64,000 bases of DNA from Saccoglossus kowalevskii (taxonomy: Eukaryota > Hemichordata > Enteropneusta > Harrimaniidae): positions 1 to 64,000 of the forward strand of contig NW_003145310.1 in NCBI RefSeq assembly GCF_000003605.2, given 5' to 3'. The notes below the pieces were generated by a model, which did no database searches, was not told the origin of the DNA, and worked only from the letters and a program-made list of their open reading frames with translations. The position numbers and the translations under genes are program-made. How positions within the stretch are numbered: position 1 is the first letter of the stretch; every line of letters starts with the position of its first letter. Positions 10,309 through 21,595 of the stretch are shown one piece after another.

Positions 10309-12990
10309 GGGTTCAAGTTTTGAGTGTCTGGAATTGGGTCGAGTTTTGTGTGTCTGAAATAGGGTCGAGTTTTGTGTGTCTGAAATAGGGTAGATGTTTG
10401 AGTGTTGGAATGGGTTCAAGTTTTGAGTGTCTGGAATTGGGTCGAGTTTTGTGTGTCTGAAATAGGGTCGAGTTTTGTGTGCCTGAAATAGGGTAGATGT
10501 TTGAGTGTCTGGAATGGGTTCAAGTTTTGAGTGTCTGGAATTGGGTCGAGTTTAGTGTGCCTGAAATAGGGTAGATGTTTGAGTGTTGGAATGGGTTCAA
10601 GTTTTGAGTGTCTAGAATTGGGTCGAGTTTTGTGTGTCTGAAATAGGGTCGAGTTTTGTGTGCCTGAAATAGGGTAGATGTTTGAGTGTCTGGAATGGGT
10701 TCAAGTTTTGAGTGTCTGGAATTGGGTCGAGTTTTGTGTGCCTGAAATAGGGCAGATGTTTGAGTGTTGGAATGGGTTCAAGTTTTGAGTGTCTGGAATT
10801 GGGTCGAGTTTTGTGTGTCTGAAATAGGGCCGAGTTTTGTGTGCCTGAAATAGGGTAGATGTTTGAGTGTTGGAATGGGTTCAAGTTTTGAGTGTCTCGA
10901 ATTGGGTCGACTTTTGTGTGTCTGAAATAGGGTCGAGTTTTGTGTGCCTGAAATAGGGTAGATGTTTGAGTGTTGGAATGGGTTCAAGTTTTGAGTGTCT
11001 GGAATTGGGTCGAGTTTTGTGTGTCTGAAATAGGGTCGAGTTTTGTGTGCCTGAAATAGGGTAGATGTTTGAGTGTCTGGAATGGGTTCAAGTTTTGAGT
11101 GTCTGGAATTGGGTCGAGTTTTGTGTGTGTGAAATAGGGTCTGGTTTTGTGTGCCTGAAATAGGGTAGATGTTTGAGTGTCTGGAATGGGTTCAAGTTTT
11201 GAGTGTCTGGAATTGGGTCGAGTTTTGTGTGTCTGAAATAGGGTCGAGTTTTGTGTGCCTGAAATACTGTAGATGTTTGAGTGTTGGAATGGGTTCAAGT
11301 TTTGAGTGTCTGGAATTGGGTCGAGTTTTGTGTGTCTGAAATAGGGTCGAGTTTTCTGTGTCTGAAATAGGGTAGATGTTTGAGTGTTGGAATGGGTTCA
11401 AGTTTTGAGTGTCTGGAATTGGGTCGAGTTTTGTGTGTCTGAAATAGGGTTGAATTTTGTGTGCCTGAAATAGGGTAGATGTTTGAGTGTCTGGAATGGG
11501 TTCAAGTTTTAAGTGTCTGGAATTGGGACGAGTTTTGTGTGCCTGAAATAGGGTAGATGTTTGAGTGTTGGAATGGGTTCAAGTTTTGAGTGTCTGGAAT
11601 TGGGTCGAGTTTTGTGTATCTGAAATAGGGTCGAGTTTTGTGTGCCTGAAATAGGGTAGATGTTTGAGTGTTGGAATGGGTTCAAGTTTTGAGTGTCTGG
11701 AATTGGGCCGAGTTTTGTGTGTCTGAAATAGGATCGAGTTTTGTGTGCCTGAAATAGGGTAGATGTTTGAGTGTCTGGAATGGGTTCAAGTTTTGAGTGT
11801 CTGGAATTGGGTCGAGTTTTGTGTGTCTGAAATAGGGTCGAGTTTTGTGTGCCTGAAATAGGGTCGAGTTTTGTGTGCCTGAAATAGGGTAGATGTTTGA
11901 GTGTTGGAATGGGTTCAAGTTTTGAGTGTCTGGAATTGGGTCGAGTTTTGTGTGTCTGAAATAGGGTCGAGTTTTGTGTGTCTGAAATAGGGTAGATGTT
12001 TGAGTGTTGGAATGGGTTCAAGTTTTGAGTGTCTGGAATTGGGTCGAGTTTTGTGTGTCTGAAATAGGGTCGAGTTTTCTGTGTCTGAAATAGGGTAGAT
12101 GTTTGAGTGTTGGAATGGGTTCAAGTTTTGAGTGTCTGGAATTGGGTCGAGTTTTGTGTGTCTGAAATAGGGTCGAGTTTTGTGTGCCTGAAATAGGGTA
12201 GATGTTTGAGTGTCTGGAATGGGTTCAAGTTTTGAGTGTCTGGAATTGGGTCGAGTTTTGTGTGCCTGAAATAGAGTAGATGTTTGAGTGTTGGAATGGG
12301 TTCAAGTTTTGAGTGTCTGGAATTGGGTCGAGTTTTGTGTGCCTGAAATAGGGTCGAGTTTTGTGTGCCTGAAATAGGGTAGATGTTTGAGTGTTGGAAT
12401 GGGTTCAAGTTTTGAGTGTCTGGAATTGGGTCGAGTTTTGTGTGTCTGAAATAGGGTCGAGTTTTGTGTGTCTGAAATAGGGTAGATGTTTGAGTGTTGG
12501 AATGGGTTCAAGTTTTGAGTGTCTGGAATTGGGTCGAGTTTTGTGTGTCTGAAATAGGGTCGAGTTTTGTGTGCTGAAATAGGGAAGATGTTTGAGTTTT
12601 GGAATGGGTTCAAGTTTTGAGTGTCTGGAATTGGGTCGAGTTTTGTGTGTCTGAAATAGGGTCGAGTTTTGTGTGCCTGAAATAGGGTAGATGTTTGAGT
12701 GTTGGAATGGGTTCAAGTTTTGAGTGTCTGGAATTGGGTCGAGTTTTGTGTGTCTGAAATAGGGTCGAGTTTTCTGTGTCTGAAATAGGGTAGATGTTTG
12801 AGTGTTGGAATGGGTTCAAGTTTTGAGTGTCTGGAATTGGGTCGAGTTTTGTGTGTCTGAAATAGGGTTGAATTTTGTGTGCCTGAAATAGGGTAGATGT
12901 TTGAGTGTCTGGAATGGGTTCAAGTTTTGAGTGTCTGGAATTGGGACGAGTTTTGTGTGCCTGAAATAGGGTAGATGTTTGAGTGTTGGA
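10301..12990 (+). repeat. Mixed array
   Basis: Gene-free. Rare variants here are GTGTCTCGAATT with GGGTCGACTTTTG (10896-10914, shared with 58.9 kb at an offset of 48001), AATACTGTAG (11263-11272), GGGTTGAATTTTG (11448) and TTTTAAGTG (11507). The last three recur in order near 22.34-22.49 kb, with offsets of 11080 then 10977, so the left copy has one 103 bp unit more. Units of 77, 103/104 and 129/130 bp alternate. Confidence 0.85.
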
Positions 12991-15200
12991 ATGGCTTCAA
13001 GTTTTGAGTGTCTGGAATTGGGTCGAGTTTTGTGTATCTGAAATAGGGTCGAGTTTTGTGTGCCTGAAATAGGGTAGATGTTTGAGTGTTGGAATGGGTT
13101 CAAGTTTTGAGTGTCTGGAATTGGGCCGAGTTTTGTGTGTCTGAAATAGGATCGAGTTTTGTGTGCCTGAAATAGGGTAGATGTTTGAGTGTCTGGAATG
13201 GGTTCAAGTTTTGAGTGTCTGGAATTGGGTCGAGTTTTGTGTGTCTGAAATAGGGTCGAGTTTTGTGTGCCTGAAATAGAGTAGATGTTTGAGTGTTGGA
13301 ATGGGTTCAAGTTTTGAGTGTCTAGAATTGGGTCGAGTTTTGTGTGTCTGAAATAGGGTCGAGTTTTGTGTGCCTGAAATAGGGTAGATGTTTGAGTGTC
13401 TGGAATGGGTTCAAGTTTTGAGTGTCTGGAATTGGGTCGAGTTTTGTGTGTCTGAAATAGGGTCGAGTTTTGTGTGCCTGAAATAGGGTAGATGTTTGAG
13501 TGTCTGGAATGGGTTCAAGTTTTGAGTGTCTGGAATTGGGTCGAGTGTTGTGTGCCTGAAATAGGGAAGATGTTTGAGTTTTGGAATGGGTTCAAGTTTT
13601 GAGTGTCTGGAACTGGGTCGAGTTTTGTGTGTCTGAAATAGGGTCGAGTTTTGTGTGCCTGAAATAGGGTAGATGTTTGAGTGTTGGAATGGGTTGAAGT
13701 TTTGAGTGTCTGGAATTGGGTCGAGTTTTGTGTGTCTGAAATAGGGTCGAGTTTTGTGTGCCTGAAATAGGGTAGATGTTTGAGTGTCTGGAATGGGTTC
13801 AAGTTTTGAGTGTCTGGAATTGGGTCGAGTTTTGTGTGTCTGAAATAGGGTCGAGTTTTGTGTGCCTGAAATAGGGTAGATGTTTGAGTGTCTGGAATGG
13901 GATCAAGTTTTGAGTGTCTGGAATTGGGTTGAGTTTTGTGTGCCTGAAATAGCGTAGATGTTTGAGTGTTGGAATGGGTTCAAGTTTTGAGTGTCTGGAA
14001 TTGGGTCGAATTTTGTGTGTCTGAAATAGGGTCGAGTTTTGTGTGTCTGAAATAGGGTCGAGTTTTGTGTGCCTGAAATAGGGTAGATGTTTGAGTGTCT
14101 GGAATGGGTTCAAGTTTTGAGTGTCTGGAATTGGGTGGAGTTTTGTGTGCCTGAAATAGGGTAGATGTTTGAGTGTTGGAATAGGTTCAAGTTTTGAGTG
14201 TCTGGAATTGGGTCGAGTTTTGTAGGTCTGAAATAGGGTCGAGTTTTCTGTGTCTGAAATAGGGTAGACGTTTGAGTGTTGGAATGGGTTCAAGTTTTGA
14301 GTGTCTGGAATTGGGTCGAGTTTTGTGTGTCTGAAATAGGGTCGAGTTTTGTGTGTCTGAAATAGGGTAGATGTTTGAGTGTTGGAATGGGTTAAAGTTT
14401 TGAGTGTCTGGAATTGGGTCGAGTTTTGTGTGTCTGAAATAGGGTCGAGTTTTGTGTGCCTAAAATAGGGTAGATGTTTGAGTGTTGGAATGGGTTCAAT
14501 TTTTGAGTGTCTGGAATTGGGTCGAGTTTTGTGTGTCTGAAATAGGGTAGATGTTTGAGTGTTGGAATGGGTTCAAGTTTTGAGTGTCTGGAAATGGGTC
14601 GAGTTTTGTGTGTCTGAAATAGGGTCGAGTTTTGTGTGCCTGAAATAGGGTAGATGTTTGAGTGTTGGAATGGGTTCAAGTTTTGAGTGTCTGAAATTTG
14701 GTCGAGTTTTATGTGTCTGAAATAGGGTCTAGTTTTGTGTGCGTGAAATAGGGTAGATGTTTGAGTGTCTGGAATGGTTCAAGTTTTGAGTGTCTGGAAC
14801 TGGGTCGAGTTTTGTGTGTCTGAAATAGGGTCGAGTTTTGTGTGCCTGAAATAGGGTAGATGTTTGAGTGTCTGGAATGGGTTCAAGTTTTGAGTGTCTG
14901 GAATTGGGTCGAGTTTAGTGTGCCTGAAATAGGGTAGATGTTTGAGTGTTGGAATGGGTTCAAGTTTTGAGTGTCTGGAATTGGGTCGAGTTTTGTGTGT
15001 CTGAAATAGGGTCGAGTTTTGTGTGTCTGAAATAGGGTCGAGTTTTGTGTGCCTGAAATAGGGTAGATGTTTGAGTGTTGGAATGGGTTCAAGTTTTGAG
15101 TGTCTGGAATTGGGTCGAGTTTTGTGTGTCTGAAATAGGGTCGAGTTTTGTGTGTCTGAAATAGGGTAGATGTTTGAGTGTTGGAATGGGTTCAAGTTTT
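12991..15200 (+). repeat. 1.8 kb duplicated segment, right copy
   Basis: The longer counterpart of 8.49-10.3 kb, with one additional 104 bp unit and three additional 103 bp units. It contains a complete K block. Shared private variants include TCGAGTGTTGTGTG, GTCGAGTTTTATGTG, GGGTCTAG, GTGCGTGAAAT and a D' that has lost one G (GGAATGGTTC, 9870 and 14774). Confidence 0.85.
13899..14285 (+). repeat. K block, copy 1 (variant)
   Basis: 387 bp and 15 monomers in units of 3+5+3+4, the K order. It differs from the usual K in having GTGCCTG where others have GTGCCAG, GGGTCGAGTTTTCTGTG in monomer 14 and GTAGACG in the last D. The first of these changes is shared with the copy at 63,095, so these two form a subfamily or keep the ancestral state. 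Confidence 0.9.
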
Positions 15201-16440
15201 GAGTGTCTGGAATTGGGTCGAGTTTTGTGTGTCTGAAATAGGGTCGAGTTTTCTGTGTCTGAAATAGGGTAGATGTTTGAGTGTTGGAATGGGTTCAAGT
15301 TTTGAGTGTCTGGAATTGGGTCGAGTTTTATGTGTCTGAAATAGGGTCGAGTTTTGTGTGCCTGAAATAGGGTAGATGTTTGAGTGTCTGGAATGGGTTC
15401 AAGTTTTGAGTGTCTGGAATTGGGTCGAGTTTTGTGTGCCTGAAATAGAGTAGATGTTTGAGTGTTGGAATGGGTTCAAGTTTTGAGTGTCTGGAATTGG
15501 GTCGAGTTTTGTGTGTCTGAAATAGGGTCGAGTTTTGTGTGCCTGAAATAGGGTAGATGTTTGAGTGTTGGAATGGGTTCAAGTTTTGAGTGTCTGGAAT
15601 TGGGTCGAGTTTTGTGTGTCTGAAATAGGGTCGAGTTTTGTGTGTCTGAAATAGGGTAGATGTTTGAGTGTTGGAATGGGTTCAAGTTTTGAGTGTCTGG
15701 AATTGGGTCGAGTTTTGTGTGTCTGAAATAGGGTCGAGTTTTGTGTGCCTAAAATAGGGTAGATGTTTGAGTTTTGGAATGGGTTCAAGTTTTGAGTGTC
15801 TGGAATTGGGTCGAGTTTTGTGTGTCTGAAATAGGGTCGAGTTTTGTGTGCCTGAGATAGGGTAGATGTTTGAGTGTTGGAATGGGTTCAAGTTTTGAGT
15901 GTCTGGAATTGGGTCGAGTTTTGTGTGTCTGAAATAGGGTCGAGTTTTCTGTGCCTGAAATAGGGTAGATGTTTGAGTGTTGGAATGGGTTCAAGTTTTG
16001 AGTGTCTGGAATTGGGCCGAGTTTTGTGTGTCTGAAATAGGATCGAGTTTTGTGTGCCTGAAATAGGGTAGATGTTTGAGTGTTGGAATGGGTTCAATTT
16101 TTGAGTGTCTGGAATTGGGTCGAGTTTTGTGTGTCTGAAATAGGGTCGAGTTTTGTGTGCCTGAAATAGGGAAGATGTTTGAGTTTTGGAATGGGTTCAA
16201 GTTTTGAGTGTCTGGAATTGGGTCGAGTTTTGTGTGTCTGAAATAGGGTCGAGTTTTGTGTGCCTGAAATAGGGTAGATGTTTGAGTGTTGGAATGGGTT
16301 CAAGTTTTGAGTGTCTGGAATTGGGTCGAGTTTTGTGTGTCTGAAATAGGGTCGAGTTTTCTGTGTCTGAAATAGGGTAGATGTTTGAGTGTTGGAATGG
16401 GTTCAAGTTTTGAGTGTCTGGAATTGGGTCGAGTTTTGTG
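15201..16440 (+). repeat. Regular 103 bp units
   Basis: Gene-free run of A-B-C-D units, mostly 103 bp, with the TTCAATTTTTGAG / GGGAAGATG variant pair (16.1-16.19 kb), CCTAAAATAGGG (15.75 kb), CCTGAGATAGGG (15.85 kb) and GAGTTTTCTGTG monomers. Its order resembles 2.7-4.1 kb. Confidence 0.85.
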
Positions 16441-17650
16441 TGTCTGAAATAGGGTCGAGTTTTGTGTGTCTGAAATAGGGTCGAGTTTTGTGCGCCTGAA
16501 ATAGGGTAGATGTTTGAGTGTTGGAATGAGTTCAAGTTTTGAGTGTCTAGAATTGGGTCGAGTTTTGTGTGTCTGAAATAGGGTCGAGTTTTGTGTGCCT
16601 GAAATAGGGTAGATGTTTGAGTGTCTGGAATGGGTTCAAGTTTTGAGTGTCTGGAATTGGGTCGAGTTTTGTGTGTCTGAAATAGGGTCGAGTTTTGTGT
16701 GCCTGAAATAGGGTAGATGTTTGAGTGTCTGGAATGGGTTCAAGTTTTGAGTGTCTGGAATTGGGTCGAGTTTTGTGTGCCTGAAATAGGGTAGATGTTT
16801 GAGTGTTGGAATGGGTTCAAGTTTTGAGTGTCTGGAATTGGGTCGAGTTTTGTGTGTCTGTAATAGGGTCGAGTTTTGTGTGCCTGAAATAGGGTAGATG
16901 TTTGAGTGTCTGGGATGGGTTCAAGTTTTGAGTGTCTGGAATTGGGTCGAGTTTTGTGTGTCTGAAATAGGGTCGAGTTTTGTGTGCCTGAAATAGGGTA
17001 GATGTTTGAGTGTTGGAATGGGTTCAAGTTTTGAGTGTCTGGAATTGGGTCGAGTTTTGTGTGTCTGAAATAGGGTCGAGTTTTGTGTGCCTGAAATTGG
17101 GTAGATGTTTGAGTGTCTGGAATGCGTTAAAGTTTTGAGTGTCTGGAATTGGGTCGAGTTTTGTGTGTCTGAAATAGGGTCCAGTTTTGTGTGCCTGAAA
17201 TAGGGTAGATGTTTGAGTGTCGGAATGGGTTCAAGTTTTGAGTGTCTGGAATTGGGTCGAGTTTTGTTTGTCTGAAATAGGGTCGAGTTTTGTGTGCCTG
17301 AAATAGGGTAGATGTTTGAGTGTCTGGAATGGGTTCAAGGTTTGAGTGTCTGGAATTGGTTCGAGTTTTGTGTGACTAAAATAGGGTAGATGTTTGAGTG
17401 TTGGAATGGGTTCAAGTTTTGAGTGTCTGGAATTGGGTCGAGTTTTGTGTGTCTGAATAGGGTCGAGTTATGTGTGTCTGAAATAGGGTAGATGTTGAGT
17501 GTTGGAATGGGGTTCAAGTTTTGAGTGTCTGGAATTGGGTCGAGTTTTGTGTGTCTGAACAGGTTCGAGTTTTGTGTGCCTGAAATAGGGTAGATGTTTG
17601 AGTGTTGGAATGGGTTCAAGTTTTGAGTGTCTGGAATTTGGTCAGTTTTG
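16412..17650 (+). repeat. Copy of left-end block G (offset 15712)
   Basis: Tracks 700-1930 at a constant offset of 15712 bp: GTGCGCCTG (16491), GAGTTC (16528), CTGTAATA (16858), CTGGGATGG (16910), GTGTCGGAATGGG (17218). Within 17,450-17,650 it carries several single-base gains and losses in short runs that break the offset. It joins the tail of a K block at about 17,650. One change, GGAATGCGTTAAAG (about 17,120), is shared with 51.67 kb and not with the left copy. Confidence 0.9.
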
Positions 17651-17660
17651 TAGGTCTGAA
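17450..17660 (+). other. Cluster of single-base indels
   Basis: Four one-base differences from the 1.74-1.95 kb copy fall within about 200 bp: GTCTGAATAGGG (17455), GGAATGGGGTTC (17505), GTCTGAACAGGTTCG (17553) and GGTCAGTTTTG (17641). Elsewhere single-base indels are rare, so this is either a local burst or low-quality consensus. Confidence 0.8.
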
Positions 17661-17713
17661 ATAGAGTCGAGTTTTTTGTGTCTGAAATAGGGTAGATGTT
17701 TGAGTGTTGGAAT

Positions 17714-18205
17714 GGGTTCAAGTTTTGAGTGTCTGCAATTGGGTCGAGTTTTGTGTGTGTGAAATAGGGTCGAGTTTTGTGTGCCTGAAATAGGGTAGAT
17801 GTTTGAGTGTCTGGAATGGGTTCAAGTTTTGAGTTTCTGGAATTGGGTCGAGTTTTGTGTGTCTGAAATAGGGTCGAGTTTTGTGTGCCTGAAATAGGGT
17901 AGATGTTTGAGTGTCTGGAATGGGTTCAAGTATGAGTGTCTGGAATTGGGTCGAGTTTTGTGTGCCTGAAATAGGGTAGATGTTTGAGTGTTGGAATGGG
18001 TTCAAGTTTTGAGTGTCTAGAATTGGGTCGAGTTTTGTGTGTCTGAAATAGGGTCGAGTTTTTTGTGCTTGAAATAGGGTAGATGTTTGAGTGTCTGGAA
18101 TGGGTTCAAGTTTCGAGTGTCTGGAATTGGTTCGAGTTTTGTGTGTCTGAAATAGGGTCGAGTTTTGTGTGCCTGAAATAGGGTAGATGTTTGAGTGTCT
18201 GGAAT
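17714..18205 (+). repeat. L block, copy 1
   Basis: 492 bp, 19 monomers. The ordered L markers are GTGTGTGTGAAAT, GAGTTTCTGG, TCAAGTATGAG (an A one base shorter), TCTAGAATT, TTTTTTGTGCTTG and AAGTTTCGAG. It follows the last four monomers of a K block and is followed by M. The first A has TCTGCAATT, as does the L copy at 54,330. Confidence 0.9.
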
Positions 18206-18542
18206 GGGTTCTTGTTTTGGGTGTCTGGAATTGGATCGAGTTTTGTGTGTCTGAAATAGGGTCGAGTTTTGTGTGCCTGAAATAGGGTAGATGTTTGAGT
18301 GCCTGGAATGGGTTCAAGTTTTGAGTGTCTAGAATTGGGTCGAGTTTTGTGTGTCTGAAATAAGGTCGAGTTTTGTGTGCCTGAAATAGGGTCGAGTTTT
18401 GTGTGTCTGAAATAGGGTAGATGTTTGAGTGTCTGGAATGGGTTCATGTTTTGAGTGTCTGGAATTGGGTCGAGTTTTGTGTGTCTGAAATAGGGTCGAG
18501 TTTTCTGTGTCTGAAATAGGGTAGATGTTTGAGTGTTGGAAT
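18206..18542 (+). repeat. M block, copy 1
   Basis: 337 bp as 104+130+103. Marker order: an A with TTTTGGGTGTCTGG, GGATCGAG, GAGTGCCTGG in a D monomer, TCTAGAATT, AATAAGGTCGAG, a second A with TTCATGTTTTGAG, and GAGTTTTCTGTG. It reads TTCTTG where the other copies have TTCATG in the first A. Confidence 0.9.
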
Positions 18543-18723
18543 GGGTTCAAGTTTTGAGTGTCTGGAATTGGGTCGAGTTTTGTGTGTCTGAAATAGGGTC
18601 GAGTTTTGTGTGCCTGAAATAGGGTAGATGTTTGAGTGTCTGGAATGGGTTCAAGTTTTGAGTGTCTGGAATTGGGACGAGTTTTGTGTGCCTGAAATAG
18701 GGTAGATGTTTGAGTGTTGGAAT

Positions 18724-18750
18724 GGGTTCAAGTTTTGTGTGTCTGAAATA
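18724..18750 (+). repeat. A/B hybrid monomer
   Basis: 27 bp: the front of A (GGGTTCAAG) joined in the TTTTG core to the back of B (TGTGTGTCTGAAATA). The same hybrid occurs at 20,095 (1371 bp on) and 21,596. One original crossover that was then copied is simpler than three separate ones. Confidence 0.88.
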
Positions 18751-18827
18751 GGGTCGAGTTTTGTGTGTCTGAAATAGGGTCGAGTTTTGTGTGCCTGAAA
18801 TAGGGTAGATGTTTGAGTGTCTGGAAT

Positions 18828-19214
18828 GGGATCAAGTTTTGAGTGTCTGGAATTGGGTTGAGTTTTGTGTGCCTGAAATAGCGTAGATGTTTGAGTGTTG
18901 GAATGGGTTCAAGTTTTGAGTGTCTGGAATTGGGTCGAATTTTGTGTGTCTGAAATAGGGTCGAGTTTTGTGTGTCTGAAATAGGGTCGAGTTTTGTGTG
19001 CCTGAAATAGGGTAGATGTTTGAGTGTCTGGAATGGGTTCAAGTTTTGAGTGTCTGGAATTGGGTGGAGTTTTGTGTGCCAGAAATAGGGTAGATGTTTG
19101 AGTGTTGGAATAGGTTCAAGTTTTGAGTGTCTGGAATTGGGTCGAGTTTTGTAGGTCTGAAATAGAGTCGAGTTTTTTGTGTCTGAAATAGGGTAGATGT
19201 TTGAGTGTTGGAAT
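18828..19214 (+). repeat. K block, copy 2 (reference)
   Basis: 387 bp. Monomer order: GGGATCAAG, GGGTTGAG, GCGTAGATG; A, GGGTCGAATTTTG, B, C, D'; A, GGGTGGAG with GTGCCAG, D; AGGTTCAAG, B with TTTTGTAGGTCTG, GAGTCGAGTTTTTTGTG, D. Lengths are 77+130+77+103. I use this copy as the reference for the others. It is followed directly by L. Confidence 0.92.
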
Positions 19215-19706
19215 GGGTTCAAGTTTTGAGTGTCTGGAATTGGGTCGAGTTTTGTGTGTGTGAAATAGGGTCGAGTTTTGTGTGCCTGAAATAGGGTAGA
19301 TGTTTGAGTGTCTGGAATGGGTTCAAGTTTTGAGTTTCTGGAATTGGGTCGAGTTTTGTGTGTCTGAAATAGGGTCGAGTTTTGTGTGCATGAAATAGGG
19401 TAGATGTTTGAGTGTCTGGAATGGGTTCAAGTATGAGTGTCTGGAATTGGGTCGAGTTTTGTGTGCCTGAATTAGGGTAGATGTTTGAGTGTTGGAATGG
19501 GTTCAAGTTTTGAGTGTCTAGAATTGGGTCGAGTTTTGTGTGTCTGAAATAGGGTCGAGTTTTGTGTGCTTGAAATAGGGTAGATGTTTGAGTGTCTGGA
19601 ATGGGTTCAAGTTTCGAGTGTCTGGAATTGGGTCGAGTTTTGTGTGTCTGAAATAGGGTCGAGTTTTGTGTGCCTGAAATAGGGTAGATGTTTGAGTGTC
19701 TGGAAT
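19215..19706 (+). repeat. L block, copy 2
   Basis: 492 bp with the full marker order and two private changes, GTGCATGAAAT (19,387) and CCTGAATTAGGG (19,467). Both are shared with the L copy at 24,129, so these K-L pairs are close relatives (L offset 4914). Confidence 0.9.
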
Positions 19707-20017
19707 GAGTTCAAGTTTTGAGTGTCTGGAATTGGGTCGAGTTTTGTGTGTCTGAAATAGGGTCGAGTTTTGTGTGCCTGAAATAGGGTAGATGTTTGAG
19801 TGTTGGAATGGGTTCAAGTTTTGAGTGTCTAGAATTGGGTCGAGTTTTGTGTGTCTGAAATAGGGTCGAGTTTTGTGTGCCTGAAATAGGGTAGATGTTT
19901 GAGTGTCTGGAATGGGTTCAAGTTTTGAGTGTCTGGAATTGGGTCGAGTTTTGTGTGTCTGAAATAGGGTCGAGTTTTGTGTGCCTGAAATAGGGTAGAT
20001 GTTTGAGTGTCTGGAAT

Positions 20018-20198
20018 GGGATCAAGTTTTGAGTGTCTGGAATTGGGTTGAGTTTTGTGTGCCTGAAATAGCGTAGATGTTTGAGTGTTGGAATGGGTTC
20101 AAGTTTTGTGTGTCTGAAATAGGGTCGAGTTTTGTGTGTCTGAAATAGGGTCGAGTTTTGTGTGCCTGAAATAGGGTAGATGTTTGAGTGTCTGGAAT
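20018..20198 (+). repeat. Truncated K start with A/B hybrid
   Basis: Holds the first three K monomers (GGGATCAAG, GGGTTGAG, GCGTAGATG), then the A/B hybrid at 20,095 and B, C, D', in 181 bp. Compared with K it lacks one monomer: the A and GGGTCGAATTTTG monomers are fused into one. A complete K follows at once, so K starts stand in tandem here. Confidence 0.88.
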
Positions 20199-20585
20199 GG
20201 GATCAAGTTTTGAGTGTCTGGAATTGGGTTGAGTTTTGTGTGCCTGAAATAGCGTAGATGTTTGAGTGTTGGAATGGGTTCAAGTTTTGAGTGTCTGGAA
20301 TTGGGTCGAATTTTGTGTGTCTGAAATAGGGTCGAGTTTTGTGTGTCTGAAATAGGGTCGAGTTTTGTGTGCCTGAAATAGGGTAGATGTTTGAGTGTCT
20401 GGAATGGGTTCAAGTTTTGAGTGTCTGGAATTGGGTGGAGTTTTGTGTGCCAGAAATAGGGTAGATGTTTGAGTGTTGGAATAGGTTCAAGTTTTGAGTG
20501 TCTGGAATTGGGTCGAGTTTTGTAGGTCTGAAATAGAGTCGAGTTTTTTGTGTCTGAAATAGGGTAGATGTTTGAGTGTTGGAAT
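20199..20585 (+). repeat. K block, copy 3
   Basis: 387 bp in the reference order with no difference from copy 2 that I noticed. It starts exactly 1371 bp after copy 2 and heads a complete K-L-M compound (20,199-21,414). Confidence 0.92.
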
Positions 20586-21077
20586 GGGTTCAAGTTTTGA
20601 GTGTCTGGAATTGGGTCGAGTTTTGTGTGTGTGAAATAGGGTCGAGTTTTGTGTGCCTGAAATAGGGTAGATGTTTGAGTGTCTGGAATGGGTTCAAGTT
20701 TTGAGTTTCTGGAATTGGGTCGAGTTTTGTGTGTCTGAAATAGGGTCGAGTTTTGTGTGCCTGAAATAGGGTAGATGTTTGAGTGTCTGGAATGGGTTCA
20801 AGTATGAGTGTCTGGAATTGGGTCGAGTTTTGTGTGCCTGAAATAGGGTAGATGTTTGAGTGTTGGAATGGGTTCAAGTTTTGAGTGTCTAGAATTGGGT
20901 CGAGTTTTGTGTGTCTGAAATAGGGTCGAGTTTTTTGTGCTTGAAATAGGGTAGATGTTTGAGTGTCTGGAATGGGTTCAAGTTTCGAGTGTCTGGAATT
21001 GGGTCGAGTTTTGTGTGTCTGAAATAGGGTCGAGTTTTGTGTGCCTGAAATAGGGTAGATGTTTGAGTGTCTGGAAT
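20586..21077 (+). repeat. L block, copy 3
   Basis: 492 bp with full marker order. It has CCTGAAATAGGG where copy 2 has the AATTAGGG change, and TTTTTTGTGCTTG near 20,930. M follows directly. Confidence 0.9.
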
Positions 21078-21414
21078 GGGTTCATGTTTTGGGTGTCTGG
21101 AATTGGATCGAGTTTTGTGTGTCTGAAATAGGGTCGAGTTTTGTGTGCCTGAAATAGGGTAGATGTTTGAGTGCCTGGAATGGGTTCAAGTTTTGAGTGT
21201 CTAGAATTGGGTCGAGTTTTGTGTGTCTGAAATAAGGTCGAGTTTTGTGTGCCTGAAATAGGGTCGAGTTTTGTGTGTCTGAAATAGGGTAGATGTTTGA
21301 GTGTCTGGAATGGGTTCATGTTTTGAGTGTCTGGAATTGGGTCGAGTTTTGTGTGTCTGAAATAGGGTCGAGTTTTCTGTGTCTGAAATAGGGTAGATGT
21401 TTGAGTGTTGGAAT
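21078..21414 (+). repeat. M block, copy 2
   Basis: 337 bp in the same order as 18,206-18,542 (offset 2872) and 54,822-55,158 (offset 33744). TTCATG in two A monomers creates the reverse-strand ATG that heads a few of the spurious reading frames. Confidence 0.9.
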
Positions 21415-21595
21415 GGGTTCAAGTTTTGAGTGTCTGGAATTGGGTCGAGTTTTGTGTGTCTGAAATAGGGTCGAGTTTTGTGTGCCTGAAATAGGGTAGA
21501 TGTTTGAGTGTCTGGAATGGGTTCAAGTTTTGAGTGTCTGGAATTGGGACGAGTTTTGTGTGCCTGAAATAGGGTAGATGTTTGAGTGTTGGAAT

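Noticed and set aside
18445-18447. True ATG starts on the minus strand where TTCAAG has become TTCATG (also 21317 and 50455)
   Set aside because: They are single-base variants carried by the M block. The frames they open are the same repeat peptides with no added support.
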